Shown here in pieces: positions 26,602 to 38,600 of a DNA stretch of 60,409 nt. The stretch lies in the NCBI GenBank assembly GCA_019693395.1, contig JAAMXP010002823.1, positions 1 through 60,409 on the forward strand, written 5' to 3'. The DNA comes from Ettlia oleoabundans (Eukaryota; Chlorophyta; Chlorophyceae; Chlamydomonadales). Positions within the stretch are counted from its first letter, which is position 1. Each line of letters starts with the position of its first letter. The notes beneath the pieces are model-generated. The model saw only the letters and a list, made by a program, of their open reading frames with translations. It did not search any database and was not told where the DNA came from. Both the position numbers and the translations under genes were made by a program.

Positions 26602-27580
26602 ATGGCTGGCTACCCGCCTCCAGACAAGCAGTCGTACCCTCCGCCGGCCGATTACCCGCCGCCGGCAGGTTACCCCACAGCAGGTATGCAATTATGCAGT
26701 TGGCAGACCTGTTCAACCTACAGCCTATCAAAATGCTCAACTCACGCGGGCCATATCGCCCTCTCAACCCTGCTGCAGAAGGCGTGCCCGTGTCAGGCGG
26801 TGGTGCTGATTCCAAGTACCCCTATGGTGAGATTAGGAGGGATAATAAAGGTCGAACGTCAAGAATGATGCTTGTGGCAGAGCCTTGGTTAATCGTCTTT
26901 GTGCCTCCTGGGCATTGCTGCAGATGCAACTGCAGTCGCACCCGTGTCTGGAATCTTCGATTGATCAAAACCGCTACTGTCTCCTTATATTACATGCAGG
27001 CTATCCGCCACCATCACACTATGGCCCTCCGCCAGGTGCGGCAGTGGTTGTCGCCGATACCCTGCGCAGATTTTTGGCCGCCTAGCGGACGGTTGACCGC
27101 TGTTGACACCGATTGTTGCCCTACGTCTCTCCTCGCATTTGCATCCAGTTGGAGGTGATGTATGATGTTCACTGGCTATTTGTGCATGATTATTCTCATG
27201 TGGGTATCATTTGCAGGCTATCCTGGTGCGCAAGGCGGCTATGGCGCCCCGCCGCCTTCGTACTATGGTCCACCGCCGGGCTACCACCCGCAGCAGCACC
27301 AGCACCAACACCACCAGAGCGGCCCCGGTATGGACAGCTGCCTGACGGCCTGCCTGGCGGCACTTTGCTGCTGTTTCATGGTGAGACTGCTGCGGTTCAA
27401 TGCCTCACTGTAACCTTCCTGGGTGTGATCAGCATCCCCAATGCCAAGATACAGCGGTGCTAAGGTACATCACTTGTGACGCTATGTGCCTGCGCTGCTG
27501 CCGTGAGAGTGTACCGGTGCGTAATTCAGACAGTGCCTATTCTCCTTCTGCTACGTATGCAGATTGACTGCATCACATGA
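26602..27580 (+). CDS. Gly-Tyr-Pro-repeat protein with C-terminal CYSTM-like module
   Basis: This is a small Pro/Gly/Tyr-rich protein ending in a Cys-rich membrane segment, as in plant CYSTM/rhodopsin-tail-like proteins that sit at the plasma membrane and are often stress-responsive. Exons are 26602-26683, 26779-26826, 27000-27035, 27217-27380 and 27563-27580, giving 115 residues. The N-terminal part repeats YPPP and GYP units (YPPPADYPPPAGYP; GYPPPSHYGPPP; SYYGPPPGYHP). A His/Gln patch follows (QQHQHQHHQ). The C-terminal module is CLTACLAALCCCFM then IDCIT. The first three introns are phase 1 and each split a Gly codon, so the 48-bp and 36-bp exons are symmetric cassettes. The tiny last exon is the least certain part. 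The function of the family is poorly known. Confidence 0.75.
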
Positions 27581-28152
27581 TGATGGGAATGATCATAACT
27601 CCCATCTAAAGCGCCAACTTGCATTGGCAGGATGTGCAGCATTCTACCCTCACGATTCTGGGCAAAGCCGCCTCAGCCTTTCTATCCGCTTATCCACACG
27701 TACTATGCCCCAGATGACCTTTTGTGCACTGCGTGCTCCACAACAATTCTTTTCATTTGGGATGGTCTCCTCTTCCCACTTGTGTCTTGGCATCCCAATG
27801 CTTCCTTAAGGCAGCGTCCCCTCGTTGACTGACCCTGACCTGCCAATGTACCATTGCATTCACTGCTGCACTAGCGTACTCGTGGTGTAAATTGTGAATC
27901 TTTGTAATCTTTCATGTCCAGGCAAAACAATGCGTTGTGGATATCATCTGTGAGCATAATGGGTGTGCTACAATACTCGACGCAACCAGTATTTTACGGG
28001 TGTTTCAGTCAAACAGAACAGATCTGCTGCCTAGCGTCTCTAGTTTGTGCTGCTGCCTTCAATTGCAGGCTGCTGCAGCTGCTGCCAGGTCCAGTCAGTA
28101 GCGAAGCATGCTCGCTCCAACTGCCAGTGGTCCCAGGCTCTCGCGCTATGCC
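27581..28152. other. Convergent intergenic region, CYSTM / RRP5 HAT
   Basis: 572 bp of 3' UTR sequence, with TGTAA at 27886-27890 on the plus strand. No gene is supported. Confidence 0.6.
27886..27890 (+). terminator. CYSTM gene poly(A) signal TGTAA
   Basis: TGTAA 305 bp after the stop. A second copy follows at 27903-27907. Confidence 0.45.
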
Positions 28153-30628
28153 TTATGCAGCTGCCTGAGCTTCTACATACTCAAGCGCCCGCTTCTTGAC
28201 ATGCTCCACACCAGCGGGAGTACCATGTGCCTTCTCGTACTCCAAGTAGCGCTTGAACAGGAACTTCATCTTCTTGGGGGGCAGCTGCAGGTGGGTTGCT
28301 CGCTCATATAGTGCACTGCAGGACGTGACGAGGGCAGAAGCGGTGGTGGCAAGGCAGGGTTAGAACCTGAAGAATCTAGGATTGAATAGGTTGAGGCACA
28401 AGACCAAGCTGACACAGTTGCAGCTGCTGTGGCTGCCCGCCCAGGCCCCCATGCAAGGCAGCTCTTCAGACAGCACCGTCCTTTCGTTTGACCCGCCCAT
28501 ACCACTGATGCACTAAGCCCTCCAACCATCCACTTCTAAAACCAACCAATCTGCCCAGCCATTTGTCTGCCCAGCCACTCACCGTATGCGCTCCTGGTCC
28601 CCCGCCGCCACCTCCTGGTCCAGGTAGACGCTCCACAGGTCGAGGCGCTTGGGGTAGTTGCGCAGCACACCCTCAAACATACTGCGCCCCCGCTCTGCAC
28701 CAGGAAGCCATGCAAAAAAGCAAGGGCTTAGGGAAGGTTTTTGAGGGTTTGGCAGATGGGGGCCACTATCTTAGGGAGGATTAGGCCTCAGAAAAGCATC
28801 TGATTTGAGCAAAGTGTCTTCCACAAAATCACTGCCTGCCTCCTGCCTGCCGGCCGGCCGGCCCGCCGCACCCACTGCTGCTCTGCCCTGCACGCTCTGC
28901 CACCATGTAACTTCAGTTACATGGTTGGCTCCTTTCCAAACCCACCCCACCTGGGTCGCCCAGCTTGAACTCCAGGAGCCCCGTCTGTGATATCATGCGG
29001 ATGTGCTCAAACTTGGGCAGACTCTGAAGGCTGCGATCCAGCGTTTTGCGCGCTCCCTCTGCATCCCCGCTGACCAGCCGGTATTTGACTGCACGTAGCC
29101 ACACCTGTAAGCGTATCGAATGGCGCAATAGCGAGGATGTGGGCAATCAAACTAAAGTTTTACACATCTTTAAGGCAAGCAAGCCAGGCAGTCAGAGCGG
29201 CGGGAAAGCAGCTTTGGCAAGAAGCAACTGACATAGAAAGCTGCAGGCAGGTGGCCATTGTACATGTGCCCCTCATGCCCCCGCTGTTGCAGGGCCAGCA
29301 CTGCCATCACCTCCACCATCCCCACCTGCTGAGCAAGCACTGCTCACCTCCACGCTTTCACTAAACTTGCGGGTCATTGCTTTAAGGCACTGCTCCACCA
29401 GGCCTTCCTTCTGCGTGCGCTCGAATATGTCCACTGCCGCCATGTACATCTTGCGCGCGTCGGTGTGTGCCAGCGCGCGGCTCAGCAGGGCCAGCGTGGC
29501 GTCCTCGCTGCCATACATGTTCTCCATGTTCAGGTAGGCCACCCACACATTAAACTTCTCACCCTCCTCTCTGCAGGCAGGCAAATAAAAGAGTGGCAAG
29601 GCTGCTGGAGGGCTGTTTGTGATGCCGGCCCCTTCAAGCACAGCGAAGAATACAATAAAAAGCACAACAGCACCTTTTTGCAATGTATGCTTGCAACCAA
29701 TCAGCTCTTATAGCATACTCGGCACAGTTCCTGACAAAACATAAGCTGATAAGCATCGCACCTGTAATTGATTGTCTGCAGCGCACGGTCCGCCAGCGCT
29801 CGGGCCTTGTCCAGGTCGCCGAGCGAAATGAGGAAGGCAAAGTATTTGATCCAAACAAAGCTGCTGTTGGGTGCTGCCAGCACCAGCTGCTCAAACTCTG
29901 TGATGCTGGTGGGTGCTGCATCGCCCTGCAGCGTGCCGATGACCTCAGGAGGGCGAGCGCGGTGTTAGTTTCGAGGCTAGTGCCAGCGATGGACAAGAGG
30001 TGCATCACATGCCACACAACAGTTCACGCAAGCATGCAGCAGCAGGAGTTTGATGTGTTCCTGCAGCTGCGCTGAAGACTTGTGGTAACGTCACCCCCCA
30101 TATGCTGGCAAGCTTGGCACAAAGCGTCGTAAGCACTTTCAGCTATTAACAGCAAGCAAGGACTTGCCTGCAGGCGCCGCAGCTCCGCCTCACGTATCTG
30201 CCGCTCGCGATCGTCCTTGGCTCGCTTCTTAGCATGCTTGGACAATTTCTTGGGTTTCTCCTTCTGTGCGGGCTCTGCAGCTCCTTGCAGGGTATGGTGT
30301 GGCAGGAGAGTAAGCCGGCGGCAGCGGCTGGCGGCAGCGGCAGCATGCATTGCGCCATAATTTCTGCGCGATAGCTGGCATGCCTCCCAACGGACATGAT
30401 CAGCGTAGGTAGCTGTGCCGCGAGGCACAGGCACGCACCCGCTTGCTGCTGCACATCTTGCGGCTGGTCTAGCTCCTCCCATCCAGTTGGCTCAGCAGCC
30501 TCGATGACTACTGGAGCTTCAACAGTCGTCTCTGGCTGCGGCGGCTCCTTTTCCTCCTCCACCGGCCTCTGCTTTTGCCGCTGCCGCTGGCCCTCCGTTT
30601 TCCGCTTCTTCTTGGGCTGCTGCTGCAT
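28153..30628 (-). CDS. RRP5: RRP5/PDCD11 C-terminal HAT-repeat protein, stand-alone
   Basis: RRP5 is a nucleolar factor needed for 18S and 5.8S rRNA processing. In most eukaryotes it has many S1 domains followed by a HAT/TPR array. Here only the HAT half is encoded. Exons are 30628-30439, 30274-30168, 29943-29762, 29570-29348, 29104-28951, 28694-28583 and 28315-28153, giving 376 residues in phase. A Lys/Arg/Gln/Glu-rich N-terminus with KKKRK is followed by [17 protein letters not shown], as in the linker before the HAT array. Then come [53 protein letters not shown] and [18 protein letters not shown], and the end ALEYVEA. An in-frame TGA lies 15 bp before the ATG. Intron 2 uses a GC donor (CAG/GCAAGT). 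No S1-like coding is seen upstream before the divergent DUF1749 gene. The exon 2 acceptor has two in-phase choices. Confidence 0.87.
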
Positions 30629-31236
30629 TGCGACTGTGAATCAGGCAATTGCCCGAAGGTGACGACAAGCACAAAGTATAGCAGGAGCGTCATTGACAGG
30701 CTGGCAAGGCAGGGCGCCAGCGCCGGACTCCCCAGCAACTTCCTGTGCGCATTGTCCTCAAGTGATTCACAGAACCGGTGCAGGTTTTTGCCTTTCCTTA
30801 GTCGTATGGTGTAACACACACGTCACATTCCCCAGCACATGCTCATGGCACTGCCTTGGATACTGAGGGTGTTCTTCAGACAGCCAGTTGTTGCATGATG
30901 TGACGCAGGCTCATATTATTACAGACTCATCGTTACGTGACATCTGTTCATGCCTGATTGAATGCTTCAACAGACTTCTGCATGCTCTATTGCATTAACG
31001 TGTGGCGAACCCGCTCCAGCCAATGTAAGGGGTCGCCGGAAAGAAGCAGGTGCGTCAACATGGCAACAAATTGAGCATGACTGCATCTATGTCACAAGGA
31101 CAGGCTGGCTGGAAGGCAAGTTTCCACGAAGATGCCACACCCACGTCCCAAGGGCTTACTGGATACAGAGCTGCTTCCCTGGGGTCTGTTGCAAACAGAC
31201 TGGTTGCCAAACGGCGCCAGCTCATCCCCGCCAGTG
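30629..31236. promoter_or_regulatory. Divergent intergenic region, RRP5 HAT / DUF1749
   Basis: 608 bp between opposite starts. It was examined for missing RRP5 S1 exons on the minus strand and none was found. It holds both promoters by position. Confidence 0.45.
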
Positions 31237-32640
31237 ATGAACTTCAATCCCCCTTGCATGGCGCCTTCCGTTTGTGTTTTGGGTGCCAATGGAGGTGAGT
31301 GCCTTAATCCTCGTACAGTAATTGTCGTGCGCTGGGTGAGGGTGCTTGTTCCCCGAGGTCCCCTTTTGGGTTCGCTGTTTGGAGCCACGACATCCCATTC
31401 GATGGAAAAATGTTGAGTTTATGTATTTGCAAGGAGCACAACATCAACGCTATCGCCGCTGGGTAATCTGCCGCCACCGCTTGCCATGCTGCCGGCTCCC
31501 TGTCCTTCAGGGAACACTGCTTCGATATGGCCCTTCAGCGGCCAATGTGGCCTTCATGACAGGCCGTCAACAGCGGCACGTGGTGCTAGTGGGAGGCCTG
31601 ACTGATGGCCTGTTGTTTATTGGCTATTGCCGACCACTGGCGGCAAAGCTGGCCGCAGCAGGGTGGAGCCTGGTTCAGACATTGCTCTCCTCCTCACACA
31701 CCGGCTATGGGCTGGCCAGCTTGGACCAAGATGCAGACGAGCTGCACCAGCTGGCCCGTCATTTGAGGGATGAGTACGGCTCACAGGCGAGGCACGCTAA
31801 ACAAGCGGGAATGCAGCTGTGGCAGGCATACGTTGTTGGATTGGCGTGCACCCTATGTTGGCGGATGTTGATGTTGCAAGCGTTGGAGGGACACAGAGTG
31901 CATGTGACCATGCTTTCTGTCAATGGTTTGCTGCTGGTGGGTTGGCCTGGTCCCGCTGCAGGGCCTGGTGATAGTTGGTCACAGCACGGGATGCCAGGAC
32001 GCGGTGCGGTATGCCCAGCGGCATCGTAGCAGCACGGTAGCCCCGCCGCTCAGGGGCGTGGTGCTGCAGGCACCCGTCAGCGATGCGGAGTGGCTGGCCA
32101 CCCAGCCAGACACAAAGGAACGTACAGCAGTAGCCCGACGCATGGTGGGGGAGGGCAGGGGCGAGGAGGTGGCCTTCAGACTGATTGATGTGGATGGTGC
32201 AGCAATGACGGCGCGGCGCTGGCAGTCCCTAGCAGAGCCAGGTGGCGACGACGACATGTTTAGCAGCACACTCAGTGCCGCACAGTTGGCAGATATTTTT
32301 GGTTCCATGTGTGACCTGCCGACGCTGATGCTTTTGAGTGGAGAAGAGGAATACATCCCACCTTCCCTGGACTACCTAGATGAGGGGCGCCGCCTGGTGC
32401 AGGTACGGTGCAAAAGGTCTCCATCATGGCAAACTGCAGTGTTTTGCCGGCTAGCTGCACTGCGCAAGAATGGCCTGGCGTTCCTCTGCCACACTCCATT
32501 TGGCTCACCCCATGCAGGCCATAGGACCCAGCGCTCGGCTACAGGTGGTTGATGGGGCTCCGCATTCACTCAACGGCAAAGAAGAGGAAGGCGCAGCGGC
32601 TATCGCTCACTTTGTTACAGCCCTGGAATGCATCTCATGA
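31237..32640 (+). CDS. DUF1749 (UPF0613) alpha/beta hydrolase
   Basis: This is a serine-hydrolase-fold protein of the fungal/plant UPF0613 group; substrate unknown. Proposed exons are 31237-31294, 31434-31786, 31962-32402 and 32518-32640 (324 residues). The core is clear: LLRYGPSAANVAFMTG, VVLVGGLTDGLLFIGY, the nucleophile elbow VIVGHSTGCQD, LQAPVSDAEWL, LLSGEEEYIPPSLDYL and the catalytic His in GAPHSLNG. The Ser and His are intact. The exon ending at 31786 uses a GC donor (CAG/GCGAGG), which gives the right spacing to the GHSTG motif. The N-terminus is less certain, since the first exon and the CAAG acceptor at 31433 were chosen only because they fit in phase. Its stop is 56 bp from the stop of HFM1 on the other strand. 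Confidence 0.83.
32615..32619 (-). terminator. HFM1 poly(A) signal TGTAA, inside the DUF1749 last exon
   Basis: TTACA on the plus strand, 78 bp past the HFM1 stop. If used, the HFM1 transcript runs antisense into the coding part of the neighbour. Confidence 0.5.
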
Positions 32641-32696
32641 CCCAAGTGTCATAGAAGCGCCATATTGCCTTCATATTACCATGCAAAGGGTGCAGT

Positions 32697-35600
32697 TCAG
32701 AGGAAGCCAAAGAGAGGAGCAAAGTCTGGCACGGCTTGCTCTGCTGTCGTGACTGGCACTGTTGTAGCTGGCGGCTGAGCCGGCAGTGAGGCTGGTGCTG
32801 CAGGAGTGTTAATTGGAACAGTTGTAAGCCTGCTAGACAGCCAGTTGAGCTTAGGGAGGTTCACCACTGGCACCCTGGTAGGCTGAACTGTCGGCATGGA
32901 GGCTTGAGATGCCGCTGCGCAGGCCGATGCGGAAGCTTTCATGGCTACCGGCGCGTGCACGCCGGGCAGTTGTTTAGCTGCAGCTCCAGGCAGGAAGGCG
33001 TCCATCTTACGCCGCTTACCAGCAGCGCCTTCTTCCTCAATGCCGGCAGCTGGGGCTGTCCGGGTGGGCGCTTGTAGGGCAGGAGATGCTGAGCTGCTGG
33101 CCAAGCCCCGAGCCTGCCACGCCAGCTGGTTGCTTGCGGCAACCGCCCTGCCCTGCTGCAAGCCACCTGCAGCACCTGCCCTGAGCTGAGGAACGGTGCT
33201 GGTCCCTGCCTGCTGGGTGCCTCCACCCCGGAAAGCGAAATGGGAGAACAGCCCCTCAGGCTGACCCAGCAAAGGCTGCCCAGCTGGTGGCAGGCAACCC
33301 TCGAACCCGGATGCCGCGGGGATGGGCCCAGCTGGAGAGGGTGCCTCTCTGGTTGCTGCTGACATGACGCCCTGCGGCTGCTGCTGCGAAGTTGCGGGCA
33401 ATTTCAGTCGGCTCCTTGAGGCTTCCGAGCTGCGCTGGAGGGCAGCTTGGATAGAGAGCTGCTGCAGCGGCACTCCCTGCTGCTGGAAGGCCTGGCCAGC
33501 AGGGGCGCTGCTGGAAGGCAGCCCCCACTGTTGCTGTTGTGGCGGCTGAATGAAGGAGCGCCACTTGCCAGTGGGGCCTGGGGCTGCTGTGGCGGGGGCA
33601 GCATGCTGTGGAGGCAAACTGCGCACACCGACCGGGGGCGCTCCTGCAGCAGCTTTGTTCCGGACCTTTGGCTGAACCACGGTTGGAGGCTGCTGACCAG
33701 GCAATCCCCTGGCTACAACTGCTGGTGCAGGCAGCAGCGGCTGCTGTACGCTGGCGGCCTCTGCTGCTCGCCCAGACCTGCGCAGCTCACGTGGGGCACC
33801 TGGAGCTGGGGCTGGGGCTATGAGAGGCATAGGCGGTTGCTGCATGTGGGGCGAAGCGGTGCCAAGACTTCCTCCAAGCTGCTCTTCCCCCGCAATGCTG
33901 GGCAGCTGGCAGACTGCTGCCCCGGTCCCGACTGCCGCGGCATTTGTTATGGGGTGGCTGGAGCGGTTCTGCAGCTGAGCACCTGCAGGCACCACTGTCC
34001 TGACTGCCACATCCACTCCCACCAGCCGCACATGCACGATAGATGCCACTACCTGCATAAGTCATATGGTGTATACAGGCTCATGCTAGTGGCTGGTTAC
34101 TCCTGTCAGCATGCAGGTCGGAGATGCTCAACAATTCTGCCACACGACTGCCCTAACATGGCATTGCTGACACACTACAAGCTGGGTACCTACCTGAACA
34201 GAAGTGCCCACCCCGTTGACAGGTGTCTTGGTGCGGGTGCGCAGCACCAAAGGCGACGGAAACTGCTCCAGAGCCAGAGAGCGACAGAGCAGCAGGGCGT
34301 CATCATGAATCGAGCCCACCAGGAGTCGAGCCGGGCTGCTGGCTGTGCTGCTGCCAACGCGCTCCACTGCATAGTAGGGAAACAAAACATACATGAGCCC
34401 CATTACCCCACCTCAACACACATCCGTCACATAAATGAACCAGCGGCCGCGGCAGAATTCAACTGCGTGCCCCATATGTTGAGCCATGCTAACTGTTGCA
34501 CAAAAGCAGCCCCTTAACAGCAGTATCTGCCTGTGATCTCCAGCTCCACCAGCCCACCAGGCAACCACGCAACCGGCACGCAGTGCAGGTTGACAGCTGG
34601 TGGCAGGCAGGTGCCAAGTGCCGCATGCACCTCATTGCCTGCACGTGGTGATGCAGGGGATCACTGGATTGCATAGCACAAGAGCCAACAGCATTGATTG
34701 GGCTGTCTCTGAGTTACCTGCTTCCTATATGCAAAGTGTAGGTGCAACAAGCATGTTCCCATCATGTAGCCAACTGCAGGTTTATATACGCACCAAAGGG
34801 GTAGTGCCGCTGTGCCAGCGATTCCAGGCGACGTGGCTCCACCTCCGCCAGCTGGCGCAGCTTGTGGATGCCAGCCGCTGCCAGGCGCTGTGCGATGAGA
34901 GGGCCTATGCCTGTCAGCTGCCGCGTCTCGGTCTGGCTGTCTGACCACATGCGCTGCCGCAGGCTCTTGTTCAGCAGCAGCGCGTTGAAGGTCTCTACAG
35001 AGGGCATGACCAAGCGGGGAAGTCCAGGACTTCTTGTTTTTTGACACTATTTGGAACAGTTTGTCGGGCTACATCCCCTCATGGACCTCTGCAAGTGCCG
35101 TGCCCACCCTGCCGCACAGCACAGCACAGCACAGCACCACGCCAAACCACACCACGCCCACCTGAGGCTTTACGAGCATGCTCGAAATACCTCACCATTG
35201 CACCCGCGATGCGCTTGCCAGCATTCAGCACCTGCATAATTGTTGCATCCTATGATACCTCAGCAAATGAAATCTCTAATGCAGGCTTGTTGTGAACCTC
35301 TCTAAGGAACCAAGGCCCAGGAATGGCTGCAGCTACCACACCTGCTCAGTGTCTTGCTTGAGGCTGAACTCCAGCTTGTCGTTTGGCACATCGCTCAGTC
35401 CCTCATTCACCTGAGGTGTGTGCACGGAACCAGGTGGGGCAAGAAAGAGGGAACAGCATGAAGTGCATAGCCAGACAGCGGGGGTCCAGCACCAATCCGG
35501 TGTTATAAACTAGTTCAGTACTTCGCCACCTGGTAAAGCCTGTCATTACCCATGGCAGGTAGGCAGCAAATGCTGCCGTGTTGTGGGCACACCCGCAGCT

Positions 35601-38600
35601 CACCAGGATGTGGATTTTGTGTTCTGCGCCAGTGATGCGCTCCAGCACCTTGCCCGGCTTGGAGCCCATGATGGGGTAGCGCACGCGGTCGGAATGGTTG
35701 ATCTCATTCAGCACCTACATGAGGGTGGGCAGGCAAGGAAATCGCCCCTCTTCAGTTCAAGCTTTCCAGCAAGCAGACTCAACAAGGTTGGGCACGTGCA
35801 ATACGGCCAATTGCTAACCTTCTTTTCACAGCGCCGCAGCTTGATAGTTGCCAGCTCCGCACTCCTGCAGGCCACAGACAAGTGCGCATCTGGAGCAAAT
35901 GCCCTGATAGCTTACAAACACCGTGTAGATCGCAAAGGCCCTGCTCTACAGGGCACAAATAAAGGTTTCAAGCAGTGAGATACAGGGAGCAATGCAGACC
36001 CTCACTTGGCCAGCACAGAGATGAGGTCCGGGATGGCGGCACCTGCCGGCATGCTGCAACAACACAAGAAGGCAATGAAGCATAAGTCAGACAGGAGCAC
36101 TCGATTCAATCGTCATGCTTCTGACGAGGCACCACAGCAGCTGCTGCACAGCAGAAGATCTGTGATGCAAATCACGCCAGCCGGGGGGCCTGCCCAGTGC
36201 AGCCTAAGCTTCATTCACCTGCATATGATGACCATGGTGCGCATGCGGATGTACTTCTCAGCCATTATGACTCCAGGCTGGAGTGGCTCCAGCCCAAAGC
36301 CGTCGTCGTGCAACCTCACCTGCAAGCGGCAGGTGCAGCAGAGGCAGGTAGCAAGGTGATCTATTGGGTTGTGTTTGGAAACAGTTTTAACAGCAAAAAT
36401 TATACATGTATCCCTGCTGCCCTGGCATATGCTATGAAGAGAGTGTGCTTATTCAACTAAGCGGCCATCAGCCAACAGACAAGCTCCCTGCAAGTCACCA
36501 TGCCATGCTGCGCCAGCTCTTGCACCGTGGCCAGCACAAGCTTATCCCTGAGCCAGCGATCCAGTGCCTCAGTTGAGGGCTGCGGTGGTACGCCATACCG
36601 AGCGGGGCTGCGCTGCAGCCGCACGTACAGGTAGGTGGAGCGCACCCACTCTATCGCCTGCAGCTGGCGTTTGTAGAGCTTGGTTGAGGTTGAGCTGCAT
36701 TATTCCAGAAGGTAGATACCCACGCAATTCATTCACTTTAAGTGTGCACTGTACACCTGTGACACATCTCCAATGGTGCGCAGCGTGATCTCAGCGTTGA
36801 GCAGCTCTGGCAGCACCTCCTTCAGCTGCGACTCCACCAGCTCACTGCCACTCACCAGCTGCTCGTAGCGCCGCACGTACTGCATCAGGGTGCGGTGAAA
36901 GGGCCGGGCATTGGATCACGCCCCGCACTCCAGTCAAGAACATTGCGACCGAAGGAGCAGAAAATGGCAATCCAGCGGATCACAAGACGCCCAGTATAGT
37001 GCAGCAGGCCGGCTTTGGTGCCCCACCCACCGGGTTCTGGGTCATAATCACTGCCACCCCCTCAGTATCATACTGTGGCCTGCCTGCTCGTCCAACCATC
37101 TGTTGGAAGGGCAGTTGAATGGAAGGTCAGGCGGAGAAGACATGGCGCATGGCTGTGGGTGCACAATGAACTGTGATTGGCGCAGAACCTGCAGTCTACC
37201 TCAGGCAACTCAACTGGTACGCATCTCCATGACTCCCAAGACAGGCCCTTACATTTAGCATCAATGCAAAGTATGGGTAACAGACCTGCAAGCAGGTGCT
37301 TCGCTCGTACTCCTGGTACCCCGAGGCATCCTCCGCCTCATGGCCCAAGTAGCGCCGCGTTCCTTTGATCACCACAAGACGTGCTGGTAGGTTCACACCC
37401 ATAGCTAGTGTGCTGGTGGTGCACAGCACCTGGCATGTGCGGTTAGACGACAGGTTGGTGGGCAAGAGAGGTGGCAGGCATGAGGAGGGGCCAGGCTTCA
37501 ATAGCATGAGTTTTCATCGGACAGTTGGAGGCCGCAATGGCTTGTGCAAGCATAACATGCGTAGCGGAAGCTAATATACCAGGATGCCACAGTAAGCCAG
37601 TACCCAGTAACAGACCAGAACACAACCGATGCAACCTGACGTACCGGCAAATCCTGGGCAATGAAGAGGGCCTCCACTGCAGCTCGCTCTGCAGGCTCCA
37701 TGGCAGCGTGGTGGAAGCCGATGCCCATCTGCACGCAGTCCCTCAGCTGCGAATCCCTCATTCCGCCTGCTGCAGCTGCCAGACGCTGTGCTTGTGCGGC
37801 GTCCCGCACAAAGGCGCTGCTGCCAGCACCACCACAGCCTGCGTGGCCGCCAACTGCCTTGCCTGCCTCACGCGCCAGGTGCGCTGCTGTATCACTGGTG
37901 CCCTTGCGGCTGCTGCAAAAGACCAGGGTAGGCTTGCCGCTGGAGAACTCTGCCACCACCTGATAGATGAAATTGTTGAGCCGCTTCTCAAACAAAAAAT
38001 CTGCGCAGCACGGCAGGAAAAGCTGTAATGGCCTCATCGGAGCTGAGACTTGGAACAGTTGGATGCATACGTGGGCTATGAAAATAGAAAACACAACCCC
38101 CAAGGCACAGCTCTTTACTGTCTATTCACCTGTCTTGGTGGGATTGTAGCCCCTCACCACAGTCCGCAGTTTGACTGGCCGCATCTCCTCCCCTGCAATG
38201 CAAACCGTGCAAAATTTGCGCGTGTGCCCACACGTCCAAGCAAAACAAATGCGAGGAAGGACAACCAGCAGCAAGTTTGTGAGGGCATGTCAATGATAAC
38301 GTTGCTAAATGATCAATCTTTCTACTACCCACCAAAGCACTTGACGCCAGCAGATGGCGCTCCCAGCCAGTCTGCCAAGTCCTGCAGGTTTGGGATGGTG
38401 GCAGACACTGCCACGTAGCGCACGCTGCTGATGGGCTGCCCCTTCATCTCCCTCAGCCTGCACAGAAGGTGAGGAAGATAGAAAGGCAGGAGCTTGACCT
38501 GCTGTCAGCCAGCTAGACATGCGACAGGTACATTACAATCAGCAATCGACCACGCATGTTGCAAGACCTCAGGCTTACTGTCGCACCTGCTGACCATCTT

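Noticed and set aside
30508..30819. Minus-strand ORF as an upstream RRP5 exon with an S1 domain
   Set aside because: Its translation shows no S1 pattern; it overlaps the RRP5 start in another frame and looks like a shadow.
33447..34517. 356-codon plus-strand ORF opposite the HFM1 tail
   Set aside because: It mirrors low-complexity GC-rich coding sequence on the other strand, has no family signal, and the HFM1 exons account for the region.
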